The notes below the pieces were generated by a model that was not told where the DNA came from, did not search any database, and worked only from the letters and a program-made list of their open reading frames with translations. The translations under genes and the position numbers were made by a program. Positions 24,101 to 36,749 of a DNA stretch of 64,000 bases are shown one piece after another. The DNA comes from Daucus carota subsp. sativus. Lineage: Eukaryota > Streptophyta > Magnoliopsida > Apiales > Apiaceae. The stretch spans positions 36,047,598 through 36,111,597 of the forward strand of contig NC_030385.2 in the NCBI RefSeq assembly GCF_001625215.2, written 5' to 3'. Every line of letters begins with the position of its first letter. Within the stretch, counting starts at the first letter, position 1.

Positions 24101-25930
24101 TATCTAAAGAGTCTTATTTGATGAACGAATGATTCTTCAATATCTTATTTAATTCCATTCAGTTGTGAACAAGTGGCCTTTTGATCAGTTAGCTATTTTA
24201 CTTCCTTTATATGTATTGAGAACAAGGCATTTATGGTAATTGTTTTTAGTTATCATTTAAAGGAGCATGTCTTTAACCTCCCATACATACTTTTTTCTTC
24301 AGGGGAATCTAAATCAGTATATGTAAAGAATTTGCCGCCAACTGTCACTACTTTTGATATCCAACAAGAATTTGAGAACTTCGGGAGGATCAAGCCTGAT
24401 GGTGTTTTTATAAAGAATCGCAAGGTAGGGAGCACTAACCATCTCCAGTTTGTTTATTTAGCCTGTGGAAGTTCTAATTATTAGAGGATATGTACAGGAA
24501 GTTGGTGTCTGCTTTGCCTTTGTCGAATTTGAAGATGTCGAAAGTGTTCAAAATGCAGTCAAGGTATCAGCTTCTATCACAAGTATATATAATTTGCTTA
24601 TGTATATTTTAGTTTTCCATAATCCAGCAGCTCTCATGTGATCAATAATGTACTTCTGTAGTTTTATATTATATGCCACTTGCTAACTTGTCCTTGCTAA
24701 ATTCAGCATTTATAACATGAATTTTGGAGTTGCGGATATGCTATTTGTCTAATTTATTTAAGATTTATTAGTTTCTTCTCGAGTTATAATAAACTGGTTG
24801 TTGATGTTAAAAAAACATGAGCTTGTATATGGGCTTTGTTTGATATGCTTTCTTTTATAATACTTGTCTTTTCTACAGGCATCTCCATTACAGCTGGTCG
24901 GAAGACAAATTTACATCGAGGAGAGGAGACCAAGCAGCAATAGCAGCAGCACCATGTCACGTGGAGGGAGTATGTTTCTTACACTTTTTTGATATGCAAT
25001 CTTTTATCTTTTACATTCTTAATTTTACAACATTCCTTGATTGCTCTTGCCTTCCGGTGACCTCCCTTCCACGATCCACATGTTTTGAAATACATTTGTC
25101 TTGCAGTAGACTAGCTAAGTTGAGGTAGCTATTGGATTGCTTAGATTTGGCTTTAAATTTTTTTATCTAGATTCTTATTTCCATGCTGATTATGATTACA
25201 AAGTTAAGCTCAAGTTAGTTTGAACACTTTAAGCAAGTGCCATATGTGATTACAGTAAAAACATTTTAAATTAAATTGAGAAAATTATTCTTGGTTACCT
25301 ATTTGTTAGAATCATGAGGGAATATGAAAGCATAATGCAATTCAGCATTTCGATCGTTTCTTTATACATCTTAATTTTGTTTAAAAATCTGTTATCATTT
25401 TGTATTGTTTACCTCATTTTGCTACTGATTGAGAGTTCTGAATGTACTTGGCCCAATTATATTCACTTGGACCTATGTTATACTGGTTCATTGTTAGCAA
25501 CAGCTTTTGAACGTTGTTAGCAACGGCTTTTGAACATTACAGAGACTTCATGTGAGATTTTGTTACAAGTTGCTGTTTGCACACTTCTAGCTTTAGGTTT
25601 ATGGTTTCATCTTTCTGGCCATATGAAAACATGTCTATTGCTTGGAGCTAATAAAACAGAAACATTAAAGTTCATATTTAACCTTTTTTATTTATACTTT
25701 TGTTTTGTTTAATTAGCTAGAAAATGAATGGTAGATATTTGGATTATCTACTCTGCCCTAAATTTGGTACTGCATCAGCTAGCTATTGAAATTAAAGAAT
25801 AGCTCATGTTTAACTTAAATTGTCTTGATCAGGAAGAGGAAGGGGTCGAGGAAGTTATCAAAATGATGTACGTGGGCGTTTTGGTGGACGATCGTACGGT
25901 AGAGGCAACAGTGGCCGTGGTTCTTATTGA
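21182..25930 (+). CDS. G3BP-like NTF2/RRM protein, nine exons, 510 residues
   Basis: Exons: 21182-21211, 21475-21609, 22056-22572, 22834-23123, 23288-23471, 24303-24424, 24498-24563, 24879-24969, 25833-25930. All are bounded by GT/AG and together give 1533 nt in frame. Residues about 8-130 form an NTF2-like domain (VGASFASQYYHVL ... FVLNDVFHL). Residues about 390-465 form an RRM with RNP2 VYVKNL and RNP1-like VGVCFAFVEF. The tail is an arginine/glycine-rich RGRGSYQND...RGSY. This is the layout of plant homologues of RasGAP-SH3-binding protein, cytoplasmic RNA-binding proteins of stress granules. The middle is long and disordered, with six tandem VDYQHSAP-like repeats (residues about 140-216). 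The start is the only ATG ahead of the domain. The gene converges on the TPR gene. Confidence 0.93.
21917..21942. repeat. Run of 26 cytosines in intron 2
   Basis: An uninterrupted homopolymer of C. Rare in AT-rich plant DNA and prone to slippage; its true length may differ from what is shown. Confidence 0.9.
22311..22540 (+). repeat. In-frame 39-42-nt tandem repeats in the G3BP-like exon 3
   Basis: Units read VDYQHSAPTYSEN, VDYQHSAPLYSEN, VDYQHSTPAYPEH, VDYQHHPGQ, DYQHAAPVYYDN and a decayed VDSQ. The coding unit is rich in Y, Q and H. Seen directly. Confidence 0.9.
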
Positions 25931-26497
25931 CATGAATAGCCTGGAAAACTGGCAACTGTCACTACTGTTGCAAGAAGACATGGTTGTTCAAGAAAGGCCC
26001 TATATTTCCACCCTGGTTTTGGCAGAAAAGTGATTCAGTTCGGTTGTTTTGAAATCTAAACAGTTACCCTCGTGTTTTAAGGAAACAATTGTTGAATTTG
26101 AGTGTTTTTACTAGGAATATTGCAAGACAGTTTCTATTTCATTTTCTTAATGTGCAGTTGTGGTTTTTAATAGGGCTGTTTTTTGAGGGTAAATGTAATT
26201 TAGCATTGAAAAGGGTACATGGGCTAAGATATTTGATGGTTAATACTAATATCCTGGTCAAATCAACTTTTGTTGCGTTATAGTAGTGATTTTGGTTCGC
26301 AGCAAACAAATAATCGTCAAATATATCACATGTTTAAACAACTTTGTTTGCATACATGTGTACAATATATGTAACTAGAATGGAGGAGACCTGAAAATCT
26401 TCATATATCATTATTGAAGAATAGTAGAATACCCCTATTTTGATACTAATATTTTACTGCAATCCTAGTTATAGATTATATGCTATACTTGCTAATA
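25931..26497. other. Convergent 3' regions of the G3BP-like and TPR genes
   Basis: 567 bp between two stop codons on opposite strands. It should hold both 3' untranslated regions. No other feature seen. Confidence 0.7.
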
Positions 26498-27767
26498 TTA
26501 AGCGGTTGCAGAAGCCATGGGTCCTCTCTGAACAATTGGTTGCAGAATTTGGGATTCATTCAAGGTGTCATCTTCATCCTCGTCTTCTGTTTCCCAAAGG
26601 AAGCTAGCGTATGCTGCATGAACATGGCTGAAGAAGCAAAACAATGTCGATGTAAGTTTTCTGTTATTAGCTGATGAGAATTAACATTACACACACAGAG
26701 GTATGCATCACAAACCTGTCTTCAGAAGCAGCATGAACTGCTCTTTCGAAGTATCCTGTAGCCCTTTCTCTGTCATTATGAAGCTCCCATACTAGTTTAG
26801 CATATTGTGAAAGTATTTCACCATCATTGGGATCTATAAGAATTGCCCTGGAGTAATATTCCTCTGCTCCCTGAAGATCGTGCTTAGTCTGCAAAATAAG
26901 CAATATGTTGATAATATTAGTAACACAATTTATGTTATAAAGTAGGGAGTAAAACTAGCTTGGAATAGAAAAGATCACCTGATACAGAAACTGAGCATAA
27001 TTCCTCAAACATAATGGGTTTCCAGGGTTATCTTGAACCATCTTTTTATAGTGCTTCTCGACATCCTTATCATCATCATCATCTCCAGATCTGTTGCCCC
27101 CTCCGAATCCACCATAAGATCCATTATTACCACCAAAGTTCATATCAACTCCGGAGATTCCAAGCCCCCTTGCAAGATACATCTGTGAATTTTCATTACG
27201 CTCCTTTTGTAACCCGACATTTGCATATGCATTGACATATTTCATTTCTTCATTGGTTCCATAACTTGTAAATTTATTGAATTGCTGATCTTGATCTTCA
27301 AAACTGTCTTCTTCGTTATCATCTTCTTCATATTCACTGTCATCTTCATACTTGCCCGAGGATTTGTGGAAGGAAAAGGACGGGATTGTCTCCAGGAAGG
27401 AACCACTAGACCTCCCTGCAAACTTCTTCATTGGCTTTGAGAAACTAAACTCATCAATATCGCCAGAGGCATTAGCTAACCCTTCCAAATTTCCTTCAGA
27501 CTGAGCCCTTCGAAATCCACTGCTTGAGCATCGACCAAACGAGAGCTCGGAGACAGAAGGTGAGATTGGAGAAGAATTGCATGAGAAGGTGAGGCTCTGA
27601 GACCCTCCTTGGTTAAATGGGAATTTATTGAGACATTGAGGAACAGTAGTTGTTGGCTGGTGTTTGTTTGCTAATTCAGGCTGGAAATGGTGGTGGTTAG
27701 GACTCTGATCTGAGATGGATGAGATGAGGGATCCAAGAACTGGAGTTGAAGAGCTTCTCAATAACAT
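26498..27767 (-). CDS. Tetratricopeptide-repeat protein, three exons, 363 residues
   Basis: Exons on the minus strand: 27767-26979, 26888-26716, 26627-26498, with GT/AG borders and a continuous frame of 1092 nt. The N-terminus (MLLRSSSTPVLGSLISS) and a serine-rich stretch are followed by an acidic block (EYEEDDNEEDSFEDQD) and a glycine-rich run ending in DDDDDKDVEKHYKKM. The C-terminal third has TPR-type helices: NPLCLRNYAQFLYQ, then DLQGAEEYYSRAILIDPNDG, then RERATGYFERAV, then HVHAAYASFLWETEDEDEDD. This is the plant TPR-like family with one to three half-repeats, of unknown molecular role, probably a protein-interaction module. The stop follows MASATA. It converges on the G3BP-like gene 567 bp away. 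Confidence 0.9.
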
Positions 27768-27914
27768 CTTGCTAGCTCTTTTACTGGTTATGTTCCTGCA
27801 GATAAGAATTTTAAGGCTACAAGTTCAGCTTAAAGTCATTGACAAACAAGTTGCAACCTTTTTCATATCTTTAGGTGGGTTTCTTAAAGTTTAGCTCAAA
27901 GTCATTGATAAAAT

Positions 27915-27949
<35 letters not shown>

Positions 27950-28069
27950 TGGGGAGGGAGGGAGGGAGAGAGAGAGAGATGGGGAGGGAGGGGGAGAGAG
28001 GGAGAGGGAGAGGGAGAGAGAGAGAGAGAGGGAGATGGGGAGGGAGGGGGAGAGAGAGAGAGAGGGATA
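27915..28069. repeat. GA/GGGA-rich tract upstream of the TPR gene
   Basis: A (gt)n run passes into a long purine tract of ga and gggaggga words. It is CT-rich on the gene's coding strand and lies 150-300 bp upstream of the TPR start codon, thus in its leader or core promoter. Long frames over it on both strands are repeat artefacts. Confidence 0.85.
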
Positions 28070-28425
28070 CCTCTGAAGGTAAAAAGCTTTGAGATGAAAA
28101 ACCTTTGACAGAGCAATGAAGAAGGGGGTAGAAAGGGAGACTATAACAAGAGAACTGAAAATTGAAGAATAACATGTGAAGACATGAGGGGCACTTTTTA
28201 TATAGCTGTATTGATGTATATGTGTGTATTACGTGAAATAATAATAAGTTTATAAAGTTAGGATTTGAATGGTGTAAAATGAATGAACCGCAGGACGGGC
28301 AGGCTATAGCTGTCTGCATTATTACAAGCAGACAGGAAAATATCTCACGAGTTTGATTTGGTGTTTTCTTGCATCTCAATGTTCAACGCTGGTCGTCCAA
28401 TATTTTTCTTCGTTTAATATTATTT

Positions 28426-29266
28426 GGGAAATTCTCAATGGTACACTTTTAGTTTTGACTTTTCCAAATGGTACACAAAATGTTTTTGGCTTCTGGTTGG
28501 TACACTTATATTATTCAAATGTTCTATGCCATACCCCTCCCGTCAACATCCGTTAACCAAACGTTAACTTTTCATCAATTAACCTTGAATAAAATAAAAA
28601 AAATTAGAAACAAAAGAAATTATGGCCTATTGAAATTGCCACCACTCTGCTTCGTATTACGGCAGCAACATAGCCTCCTTACCACCATCGCCGCCGTCGG
28701 CCTTTCTCTCCCAGCAATCTAACTCCTTTATCACCGGTTACCAACGGTGAAACCCCTCACCCCACAACAGACCCATCAATGACTGCAACCTCCAACCTCT
28801 GCCCACCATCTCTTCCTTTATCACCCGTACTCCACTTCATCCTTCTGCCGCGTGTACGCCTCAATATCCCCCCGCAGTGACGAAACGCACCACCCCACAA
28901 TCTCCTGCCTTCATCAGTCCGCACCCAATCAAGAGAATCGACCTTCGATTTTCTTTTGATTTCAAGTCGTCGTGACCTTTGTATCTCAAAACCCTAATTC
29001 CCAATTTTCTGTAAACCCGCGTGTATGTGTCGTTGTTATCCATTTGAGTTCGAACCCATTTCGGCTGTAATTTCTTCTGTTTTTAGGTTTTTTTAATTTT
29101 ATTTAAGGTTTAATTGAGGAGAATTTAACGTTTGATTAACAGATGTTGACGGGAGGGATATGGCACAGAATGTTAGAATTGTACAAGTGTACCAACCAGA
29201 AGTCAAAAATATTTTGCGTACCATTTGAAAAAGCCAAAACTAGAAGTGTATCATTGAGAATTTCCC
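28426..29266. mobile_element. Mutator-like TIR element, 841 bp, with ATATTATTT duplication
   Basis: Ends gggaaattctcaatggtaca and its inverse (tgtatcattgagaatttccc) continue as an inverted repeat of roughly 100 bp. Both sides carry the nine-base direct repeat atattattt (28417-28425, 29267-29275), the Mutator-type duplication length. The interior (about 28640-29030) is markedly GC-richer and contains aaaaccctaattccc, resembling a captured gene 5' region (Pack-MULE-like), but I cannot name a parent gene. It sits between the TPR gene and the VPS62-like gene. Confidence 0.88.
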
Positions 29267-29275
29267 ATATTATTT

Positions 29276-29891
29276 CTTGTTTCCCTTTTCACGTTTGCTA
29301 ATATATTTAATCATTTTATGCTTGTAGCAACTCAAACTTGTACACGAAGTTATTATATGGGAATATCTGTACTTCAAAACTGATTTAGTAAAATTTGTAT
29401 TGCTTCGATTAATATGTAATATTATGTAATAATGTATCTTTTATATAAATCTAATATCACTTTTGATAATTGTTTTTAAATAAGTTGGATTTTAACTATT
29501 TTCGACTTCAAATTAAAAAATATTTACTTATATAATACATTAAGAGCCGATTTTTATTCGTTAGGATCCATAATTACCTATAGACGGATATATACCCAAA
29601 ATATTATCTCTGAAGAATCGGTTTAGAACAATATGTATGAAACCTTTATTGAAAAAGAGAACACGTTTTAGTATTTGTGAGCCTCATTCTCTTGGATAGC
29701 ATTTGCTTGGTGCATTCATCATACTGGCTATTTGGGTGGTGTTATTTAATTATGGCCATGTTTCCCACATGTTATATATATTTCTTTGGTTCCTTGTCTT
29801 GGTTAATAAAAACAAAGTTTCAAAAAACAAAAACAAAGTTTTGAAGGTCTATTATGCATCCATGGACTGTCATTATTTATACATGTATTTT

Positions 29892-29928
<37 letters not shown>

Positions 29929-30603
29929 AAACCAAAAATTTATATATTTTTAATGTGATTTTCCTCTATATTATGCTGAAGAGGTTTATTTGCGGTTAAA
30001 TTCTTATTCCCGATTTTTCATGAGATTTGTATAATTTTTTTTTTGACTATAACTTCTTCATCTACATTAAAATATTAAAGCAAACACGAAAAATAATTTA
30101 CTTATTTCAAATTATGTGCTTTTTACATTTCTTTGAAAAATGGTATGCCAAATATCAGTAAATATGAATTTGATAAAAAAATTAAGAACCAAGTTTTAAT
30201 TTAATTTTACTAATGAACATGGAATGATCCGCAAGGAACCAGGAAAAACAAGTCCTAATATCACAATATTCTCAAAACATCAATAACGTTTTGGCTAATA
30301 ACACAATAATTATTTTTGGTGATTTTATTTAATATATATTATTTAAATGAATCAGGTCCAGTTACCTAAATTCTTGAAATGGAAATAAAAAAAGTAATAA
30401 AATAAAGTCTCACCTCTGTATAAAACAAAAGACAGGTGTAGGCTGAATGTGTATATGCAGCTGGTGGAACAAGAACTATAAACATACAATTTATTTTTCT
30501 ATAATCAATAAATGTAGCTGTGTATATACATGTATACATATATATTCACTTTCTTTGCAATTCTCTTGTAGATGGGGAGGAGGATGAATATTGATTAGAT
30601 TTC
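29276..30603 (+). promoter_or_regulatory. Upstream region of the VPS62-like gene
   Basis: AT-rich, with an (at)n microsatellite at about 29897-29926. No exon seen. A short upstream ATG frame lies at about 30571 (tagatggggaggaggatg...), just before the called start, and could act as an upstream open frame. Confidence 0.5.
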
Positions 30604-33600
30604 ATGTCTTTTTCAATCCCTGATAAAACTGTTTGGCAAAAGCTGATGCTTTTACCTGATTTTGTTCTTAAATTTTGTTGGGTTTTGATTAATTTGGCTA
30701 AAGATTGTATCTTTATGATCAAGATGAATGTATATAAATTGTGTTATTGGAAGAGAGGGGTTCATTCTTTGCATTCCCATCCCCATTCCCATTCTCCATC
30801 TTTTTCTCTTCCTGCTCCTATCCCACAATGGCCTCAAGGTATGCTGTTGTTTTTCTTGTGTGTGTGTGTGTGAAATTTACTTTTCTAGTGTAATTTTGAG
30901 TTATAAGACATGGTTGTATGTTCATGATGGATGTTTTTGTTTGAGTGGCTGTTTGGACCAATTGGCTTTTCATATTTTGGTTTCAAGTTGAGTTGATTTT
31001 CAGGGCTTGGATTAATGTTCTTTTATATGTGTTTATAGGGTAATAGGGATTTGTCTTTCTTTTTCTGCAGCAAGTATTGATCTTTAGGGTCTTTTTAATA
31101 TGTATAGTTTAATCTTCGTTTTATGTTGAAAGTTAGAGCTTAGATTTTGTATATCTGAGCTGCTGTTTTTCGTGTTTGCATAATAAAAACACTTCTACAC
31201 AGCAGACACACAGTTATATATTCTTGAGACAGTATCCTTTAGCTTGTAACTGTTTGGGTTGATTGTTTAGGTTTTAATTGTTCATGCTTTCAATGGCATT
31301 GCAATATTCGAGGTGATGATTTAGCATTTGAGTTGTTGTCAGTGAGTTGAGAACTCCTTAGTGGCTCTGCTTCTTGTGATGTTCAAGCTAATGATGTAGC
31401 GATCATGTCAGTGACTAGCTATATAAGGTTACTTAACTGGTGAACATGATGTCAAGATTTGGGTATATGTAATTGCTCAAATTGTGTAGCTTTTTGGTAT
31501 TAAGTCAGCTCTAGAAAAGATTTTATTAGCAGGGTTACCTTTGAAGATCTCTCCCTACCAACAGCTATAGCTATCAAGTGCCTGCTGTCCCTGTATTTAC
31601 AGTTTATGCTACTATAGTTAATATGCTGGCCATATAATCTAGGATAAAGTTGCTGTTCTAGTTTTCCCAATGCATTTAAGTTCTGTTCTAAACCACACTG
31701 ACTAATTATCACCCAAGTCTACAGAATTATATAATTTATCTTGTTCTTTTCCTCCTTCCTTAATAACCTCGTCAATGAATTAAATCTTAATGAAGAATGG
31801 CATTGGAACATCACATGTTGGCTATTGCACTGTTACGGTCGTAACTAGGTACTCGGTGTCACTTCATAGTGGAGTATTTTTTTTTATGTTTTGCTATATG
31901 AGTAGTTGATGATTAGCATAATGCCATTTTACCTATATTAATCTAATCACCTATACAGTTTGTCTGTATAATACTAAATTTGATACCAAATGCTTTGGGG
32001 GTTCCAACTATCTTACATCTCTCTAATCTTTATAGAAACAGATGTGAACCACATATGCCATTGATTTCATTCAATGCCTAAAGTCCAAACTACGCTAGGT
32101 TCCATTTAATCGTCTGGTTCTGATCTATCTCTTTGGTCTTGAATGATCAGGTCAAGGATTTGCCACAGGAAAAATCAATCTGGGAGAAATAGAAGTTTGT
32201 CAAGTCACAAATTTTGAATTCATTTGGGGATGCAAATTGACATCAGATAGCAAAAGTGGTATTAGCTTCTATAAGCCCTGCATAGTGCCGAATGGTTATT
32301 TCATCCTTGGTTACTACTGCCAGTCCAACAGGAAGCCTATACGAGGGTTTGTTCTAGCGGCTCGGGAAGCGGTTACACGTAGAAAAGAGGATTCCTGTAG
32401 TAACAACCCAGATTATATACCAGCTCTTATTAAGCCCCTTAGTTATTCACTAGTTTGGTGTATAGATGAAAGGAGAGAGGATGACCTTAACGGTGGTGTT
32501 TACATCTGGCTTCCTCAACCACCTGATGGTTATAAATCTCTAGGATATATAGTCACTAACAAGCTCGAAATGCCCAATATAGAGGAAGTTAGATGTGTCC
32601 GAGCTGACCTGACAGACAACTGTGAGACTCACCATCAAATACTCAAAATTGTTCCTACAAACTTACAGTTACCATTAGAAGTCTGGAGCACAAGACCCTG
32701 TTTACGTGGAATGTACGAGAAAGGTGTAGCCGTCGGCACATTTTTCTGCCGAAGTGATTGCAATTCTGGAGAAACAATTGCATGTTTGAGAAACTTAAAT
32801 TTCAATCTGCATGCAATGCCAGATCTCAGTCAGGTTCATGCACTCATTAAACAGTATGGTCCCACTGTTTTCTTTCATCCTAGTGAAGTTTACATGCCTT
32901 CATCTGTTTCTTGGTTTTTCCAAAATGGAGCTCTGTTGTATAGGAAAAATGATTCACATAGCGAGCACATTGATAATGAAGGCTCCAACTTGCCCTCTGG
33001 TGAAACAAATGATGGGGAGTATTGGATAGATTTGCCAAACGACGCTCGACGAGAAACTGTCATGCGTGGAAATTTAGCAAGTGCAAAACTTTATGTCCAT
33101 GTGAAGCCAGCTCTTGGTGGTACATTCACTGATATTGTGATGTGGGTGTTTTGCCCATTCAATGGACCAGGCATTCTGAAATTTGAGTTTATGAATGTTA
33201 GTCTTGGGAAGATCGGGCAGCATGTGGGTGACTGGGAGCATTTTACTCTCCGAATAAGCAATTTTACTGGTGAACTTTGGAGTATTTATCTTTCGCAGCA
33301 CAGTGGTGGCCGTTGGGTGGAAGCCACAGATTTGGAATTCATAGAGGGGAATAAAGCAATCATTTATTCATCAAAATATGGGCATGCATGCTTTCATCAT
33401 CCAGGGACTTACCTTCAAGGATCCTCAAAGATAGGAATTGGAATAAGGAATGATGCAGCTCAAAGTGATTATTATGTGGAATCAAATAACCAGTATGTAA
33501 TCGTTGCTGCGGAGTATCTTGGTGATGGAGCTGTTACTGAGCCCGATTGGTTGCAATATATGAGAGAGTGGGGACCAAAGATAACATATAATTCCAAAAT

Positions 33601-33751
33601 TGAGCTTGATAAGATTATCAATCGTTTGCCTTCAAAGTATAGAAATTCTTTGAAAAATGTTTTTGCCAAGTTCCCCAATGAGCTTTCTGGGGAGGAAGGT
33701 CCAACTGGGCCAAAGGAAAAAAATAATTGGATTGGAGACGAACGATGCTAA
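30604..33751 (+). CDS. VPS62/DUF946-family protein, two exons, 611 residues
   Basis: Exon 1 30604-30838 (MSFSIPDKTVWQ ... APIPQWPQ) joins exon 2 32151-33751 (GQGFATGKINLGEIEVCQVT...) across a 1.3-kb GT/AG intron; the frame is 1836 nt. The protein is a single plant DUF946 domain (annotated as vacuolar protein sorting-associated 62). Recognisable blocks are SGISFYKPCIVPNGYFILGY, YGPTVFFHPSEVYMPSSVSW, HVGDWEHFTLRISNF and SGGRWVEATDLEF. Its length is in the family range. The biochemical role in plants is not established; the name comes from distant yeast similarity. No signal peptide is evident. Exon 1 contains a histidine/serine-rich stretch (HSHPHSHSPS). Confidence 0.93.
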
Positions 33752-35731
33752 GTTTGTCCGTGAGTTGGTTGTGTCAATAACACGTACAGGAGATTGTACA
33801 TCGACGCGTATATGTTGTAGATGTGTGTAACTATTGTATCTTTGTTTGGACAGAGTTAATGCCTCATTGTCGCCAGGAATTGAAGCACCAAGCTGATTTA
33901 AGTGATGGGATACTGAATGCTAGCAAGAGAACAAAGTGTGTTAAAGCATTCGGATTGTGTTGAAGCATTTGGATTATAATTGCTCGAGACAGGTACATAT
34001 TCTCTACAAGTACAGTTTGAGAAATTGCAGTAAAAATGTTCTGGTATGAGCAATTTTTGCCTTGTGACTGTGAAATAGCCGAGAATTTGTAAGTTGTGAA
34101 AGATAACATAGTTTGTACAGTGATTAATATCAAACAATGTAAAAGAAAATTCTTGATATCACGGGCATTTTATTTCCTCCCCGATTTTCTATTTCCAGTT
34201 TTGATGTAGATACTAGATACCACTCCCCTGCTTAAAATTTTCCAGTTGTGATGTGAATACCCACTGGTCTTTGTTGAAATTATGCATAGAATAAGTAATG
34301 CAAAATTACATTGGTTCCACCTTCGAGTACCCAAGCAAAAACACAAGTTTTTGAAGGTGCAAATTGGAATGTACATATAACTTGAAGAAATAAAACCATA
34401 ATTTAGCATAACCAAACCTTGGAATCAGATACAGTTGAAAGATACGATAAAGAAAGACGTCAGGAAGAAGATTCATCTCCTTCTTAGGAAAACCCCACCT
34501 TCACAATCCCCAATGTAAGTAATTTCTTTTACATTGAACACCTGAGTTAATCTTTGGTTTAGTCATAGTAATTCTTGAATGCCCACTACTTCATTTGCCA
34601 AGAATCTTGTCAATTTAGATGATAGTTTCTAACTTTGTGTGCGTAGTTATAATTCTTGAATGCCCACCAATTTATAAGCCAAGAATTTTGTACATTTGAA
34701 TTGAAGTTTCTAACTTTGTGTGTATTATGCAATGATACTATGATAGTTTCAGTAAGTTGGTTAATGGAAGTAAGGGGAAGAAATGGGGAAGAAGATTGGT
34801 CTCCGTGGAATTGGTATTTAGTGCTCTTGATGACCTTGCAATTAATCATGGTTGTAGCAGGTTTGAATTTGGTATAAAGTTGATTATATGCCTTCGAGAT
34901 ACTTGTGCATGTTTATAGATAGATCTATATGTATGAAAATTATTATATTTAAGTGGTTCCGCGAAATGTTTTACTACTTATAACTCTCTCTTTAGTCTTT
35001 AAGATGTATTTTTCCGTTGTTGACTTGTTGCGTTTTTATCAAATGGTTGCAACTTTTGCTAGTTGATAGATTTTCATTGTTCCCCCATATTGTGCAGACT
35101 GCTGAACTCTAGTTATTGCGATTTGCTAATAGATGTAATAGTGTTGACAAAACAACTTGTTTCTTGTTTAGGAATTTTTGTGACTGAATACGGAGTAGTG
35201 ATATTTAGTTAAATTATTGAACATAATGACGGGATCTAGACTCGTAATTTCTCATCCAGCACCAGAACAATATATCATTTATAAGAGTGTAGAAATTCAT
35301 ATTAACTTGTTAATGGAATTTCCTGCTGTTTGACGTTTTACTGTTTTAGTGTTCATAAGCTAGATCTTCGAGATATAGGTCAATACCTATTGGTGCATTA
35401 TTGATGCATTAATAGGGTTACTTGAGTCTTTGAATCAGTATGTATCCAGACCTAATGCTGCTTTAGACACCTGTGCCTTTCTTTTCCCTCGATCCAGTTT
35501 CTTGGCTGTTGAAATGCAGAGTCCTGTTAGGATGATTTAGGTGGAAATATCTGTACTTTGTATCAGAGGATCTTATCTTAAAACTTTATGATAGTGGTAT
35601 ACTCCGTATTTAACATTGAATTATATCAAAAAGTTAAACTTACATCTCTAAAATTTCTTAGTCTCTGATTTTATGGGTTGCAACTTGCAACAGGAAACAA
35701 AATGTAAAAATTTTAACCATAAAAAGGACAT
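33752..35731. other. Intergenic region, no gene seen
   Basis: It begins with the probable 3' untranslated region of the VPS62-like gene. At 34570-34722 there is an imperfect direct repeat of about 80 bp (aattcttgaatgcccac ... tttctaactttgtgtg). The remainder is AT-rich without supportable exons. Confidence 0.55.
34570..34722. repeat. ~80-bp imperfect direct repeat
   Basis: Two adjoining copies start aattcttgaatgcccac and end gtttctaactttgtgtg. Non-coding. Confidence 0.75.
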
Positions 35732-35804
35732 CGCCCACCATGGGGCTCGAACCCACGACCACAAGGTTAAGAGCCTTGCGCTCTACCAACTGAGCTAGAC
35801 GGGC
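35732..35804 (-). tRNA. tRNA-Lys(CTT)
   Basis: The minus strand reads gcccgtctagctcagttgg as the 5' acceptor and D arm, then a gctcttaac anticodon loop with CTT, and ggttcgagccc as the T arm. The seven-base acceptor stem closes (GCCCGTC with GGTGGGC, allowing GU pairs). A TTTTT tract follows within ten bases on the minus strand, a Pol III terminator. 73 nt, no intron. It is translated as nothing; it decodes AAG. Confidence 0.96.
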
Positions 35805-36393
35805 AACTGGTTGTTTTGTTAATGATCACAAAGAGGCAAGTCCATAAAACTGTGACCTGTAGACTGTAGTATTGAAAAATTATTAGGAAACATAATGTGC
35901 AAGACTATTTCAATGTTTTGTATAATAGTCACCCCTAGAAAAAGAGAATTTTTTTAGCTGGGGGATGATTTGATATACAAAGAAGGGAAATGAGTGGAAA
36001 ATTCTGTATTTTTAATATTTCATCAGTAACATGCAAGCCCAAGTGCCATAGATTTGCTTTGATATGACATTTAAGACTTGGTATATGCAAACCTAGAGCA
36101 CAAACAGGCCAAAATTCAACTATATTTCTGGTCTTCAAGACTTTGACTATTTTTGGTCTTTTGCTGAAATACCGCTTCCTTCTTCCTGTTTTATAGCTTC
36201 ATAGTATCACATAATTACACTGTGGAAGTAAGATATAGAAATTTTACTTCATATTTTAATCATTAATCTGTGATTATATAGTTTGTAGATGGTCTTTTAG
36301 GAAGAGAATGTTAAAAACACCGTGTATCTTTATATTAAAAAAATTTGTGTATAAATAGCCTGACCTGTTATCCTATTGTTGACGTTCTTGTAG

Positions 36394-36581
36394 TGAGGCC
36401 CTTGAGAAAGCCAGCACGGACGAAACAGTGATAAATGCTATTGGAGATCCTATTGTGAGGGGTCCGTGGTATAATGCTGCACTTGCAGTAACTCACAGGA
36501 GGCATTCTGTGTCGCGTACTATTCCTGTTTATGGACCTCAAGGCACAGGAGTCTTTCCGTTAAGGGCAGTTCATGATAAAG
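36394..36581 (+). pseudogene. Isolated exon, Coa1-like (first copy)
   Basis: After ttcttgtag an open exon encodes ALEKASTDETVINAIGDPIV, RGPWYNAALAVTHRRHSVS and VYGPQGTGVFPLRAVHDK before a GT donor. The pattern (repeated hydrophobics, 'ALG.PI', small residues around 'GPQGTG') resembles the Coa1/Tim21-type domain of plant cytochrome-oxidase assembly-like proteins, but I am not sure of it. No neighbouring exons are visible on either side, so it is probably a stranded gene fragment. A disrupted second copy lies at 55162-57347 within the same larger duplication. Confidence 0.45.
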
Positions 36582-36749
36582 GTTTTATTCATCATTCTGA
36601 ACTCTCGAGTCTGCTCTCTTCTGTGTTATCTCTTTCGATTACAGTTTACACATATTGGTAACTTGCTTGAATTGTAATGCCGTGTTACTGGGAAATTCTT
36701 ATCATGAAAAGAATGTTAAAAACACCGTGTATCTTTATATTAAAAAAAA

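Noticed and set aside
27875..28379. Long frames on both strands over the GA-rich tract
   Set aside because: They encode only Ser/Leu/Pro or Arg/Glu/Gly runs from dinucleotide repeats.
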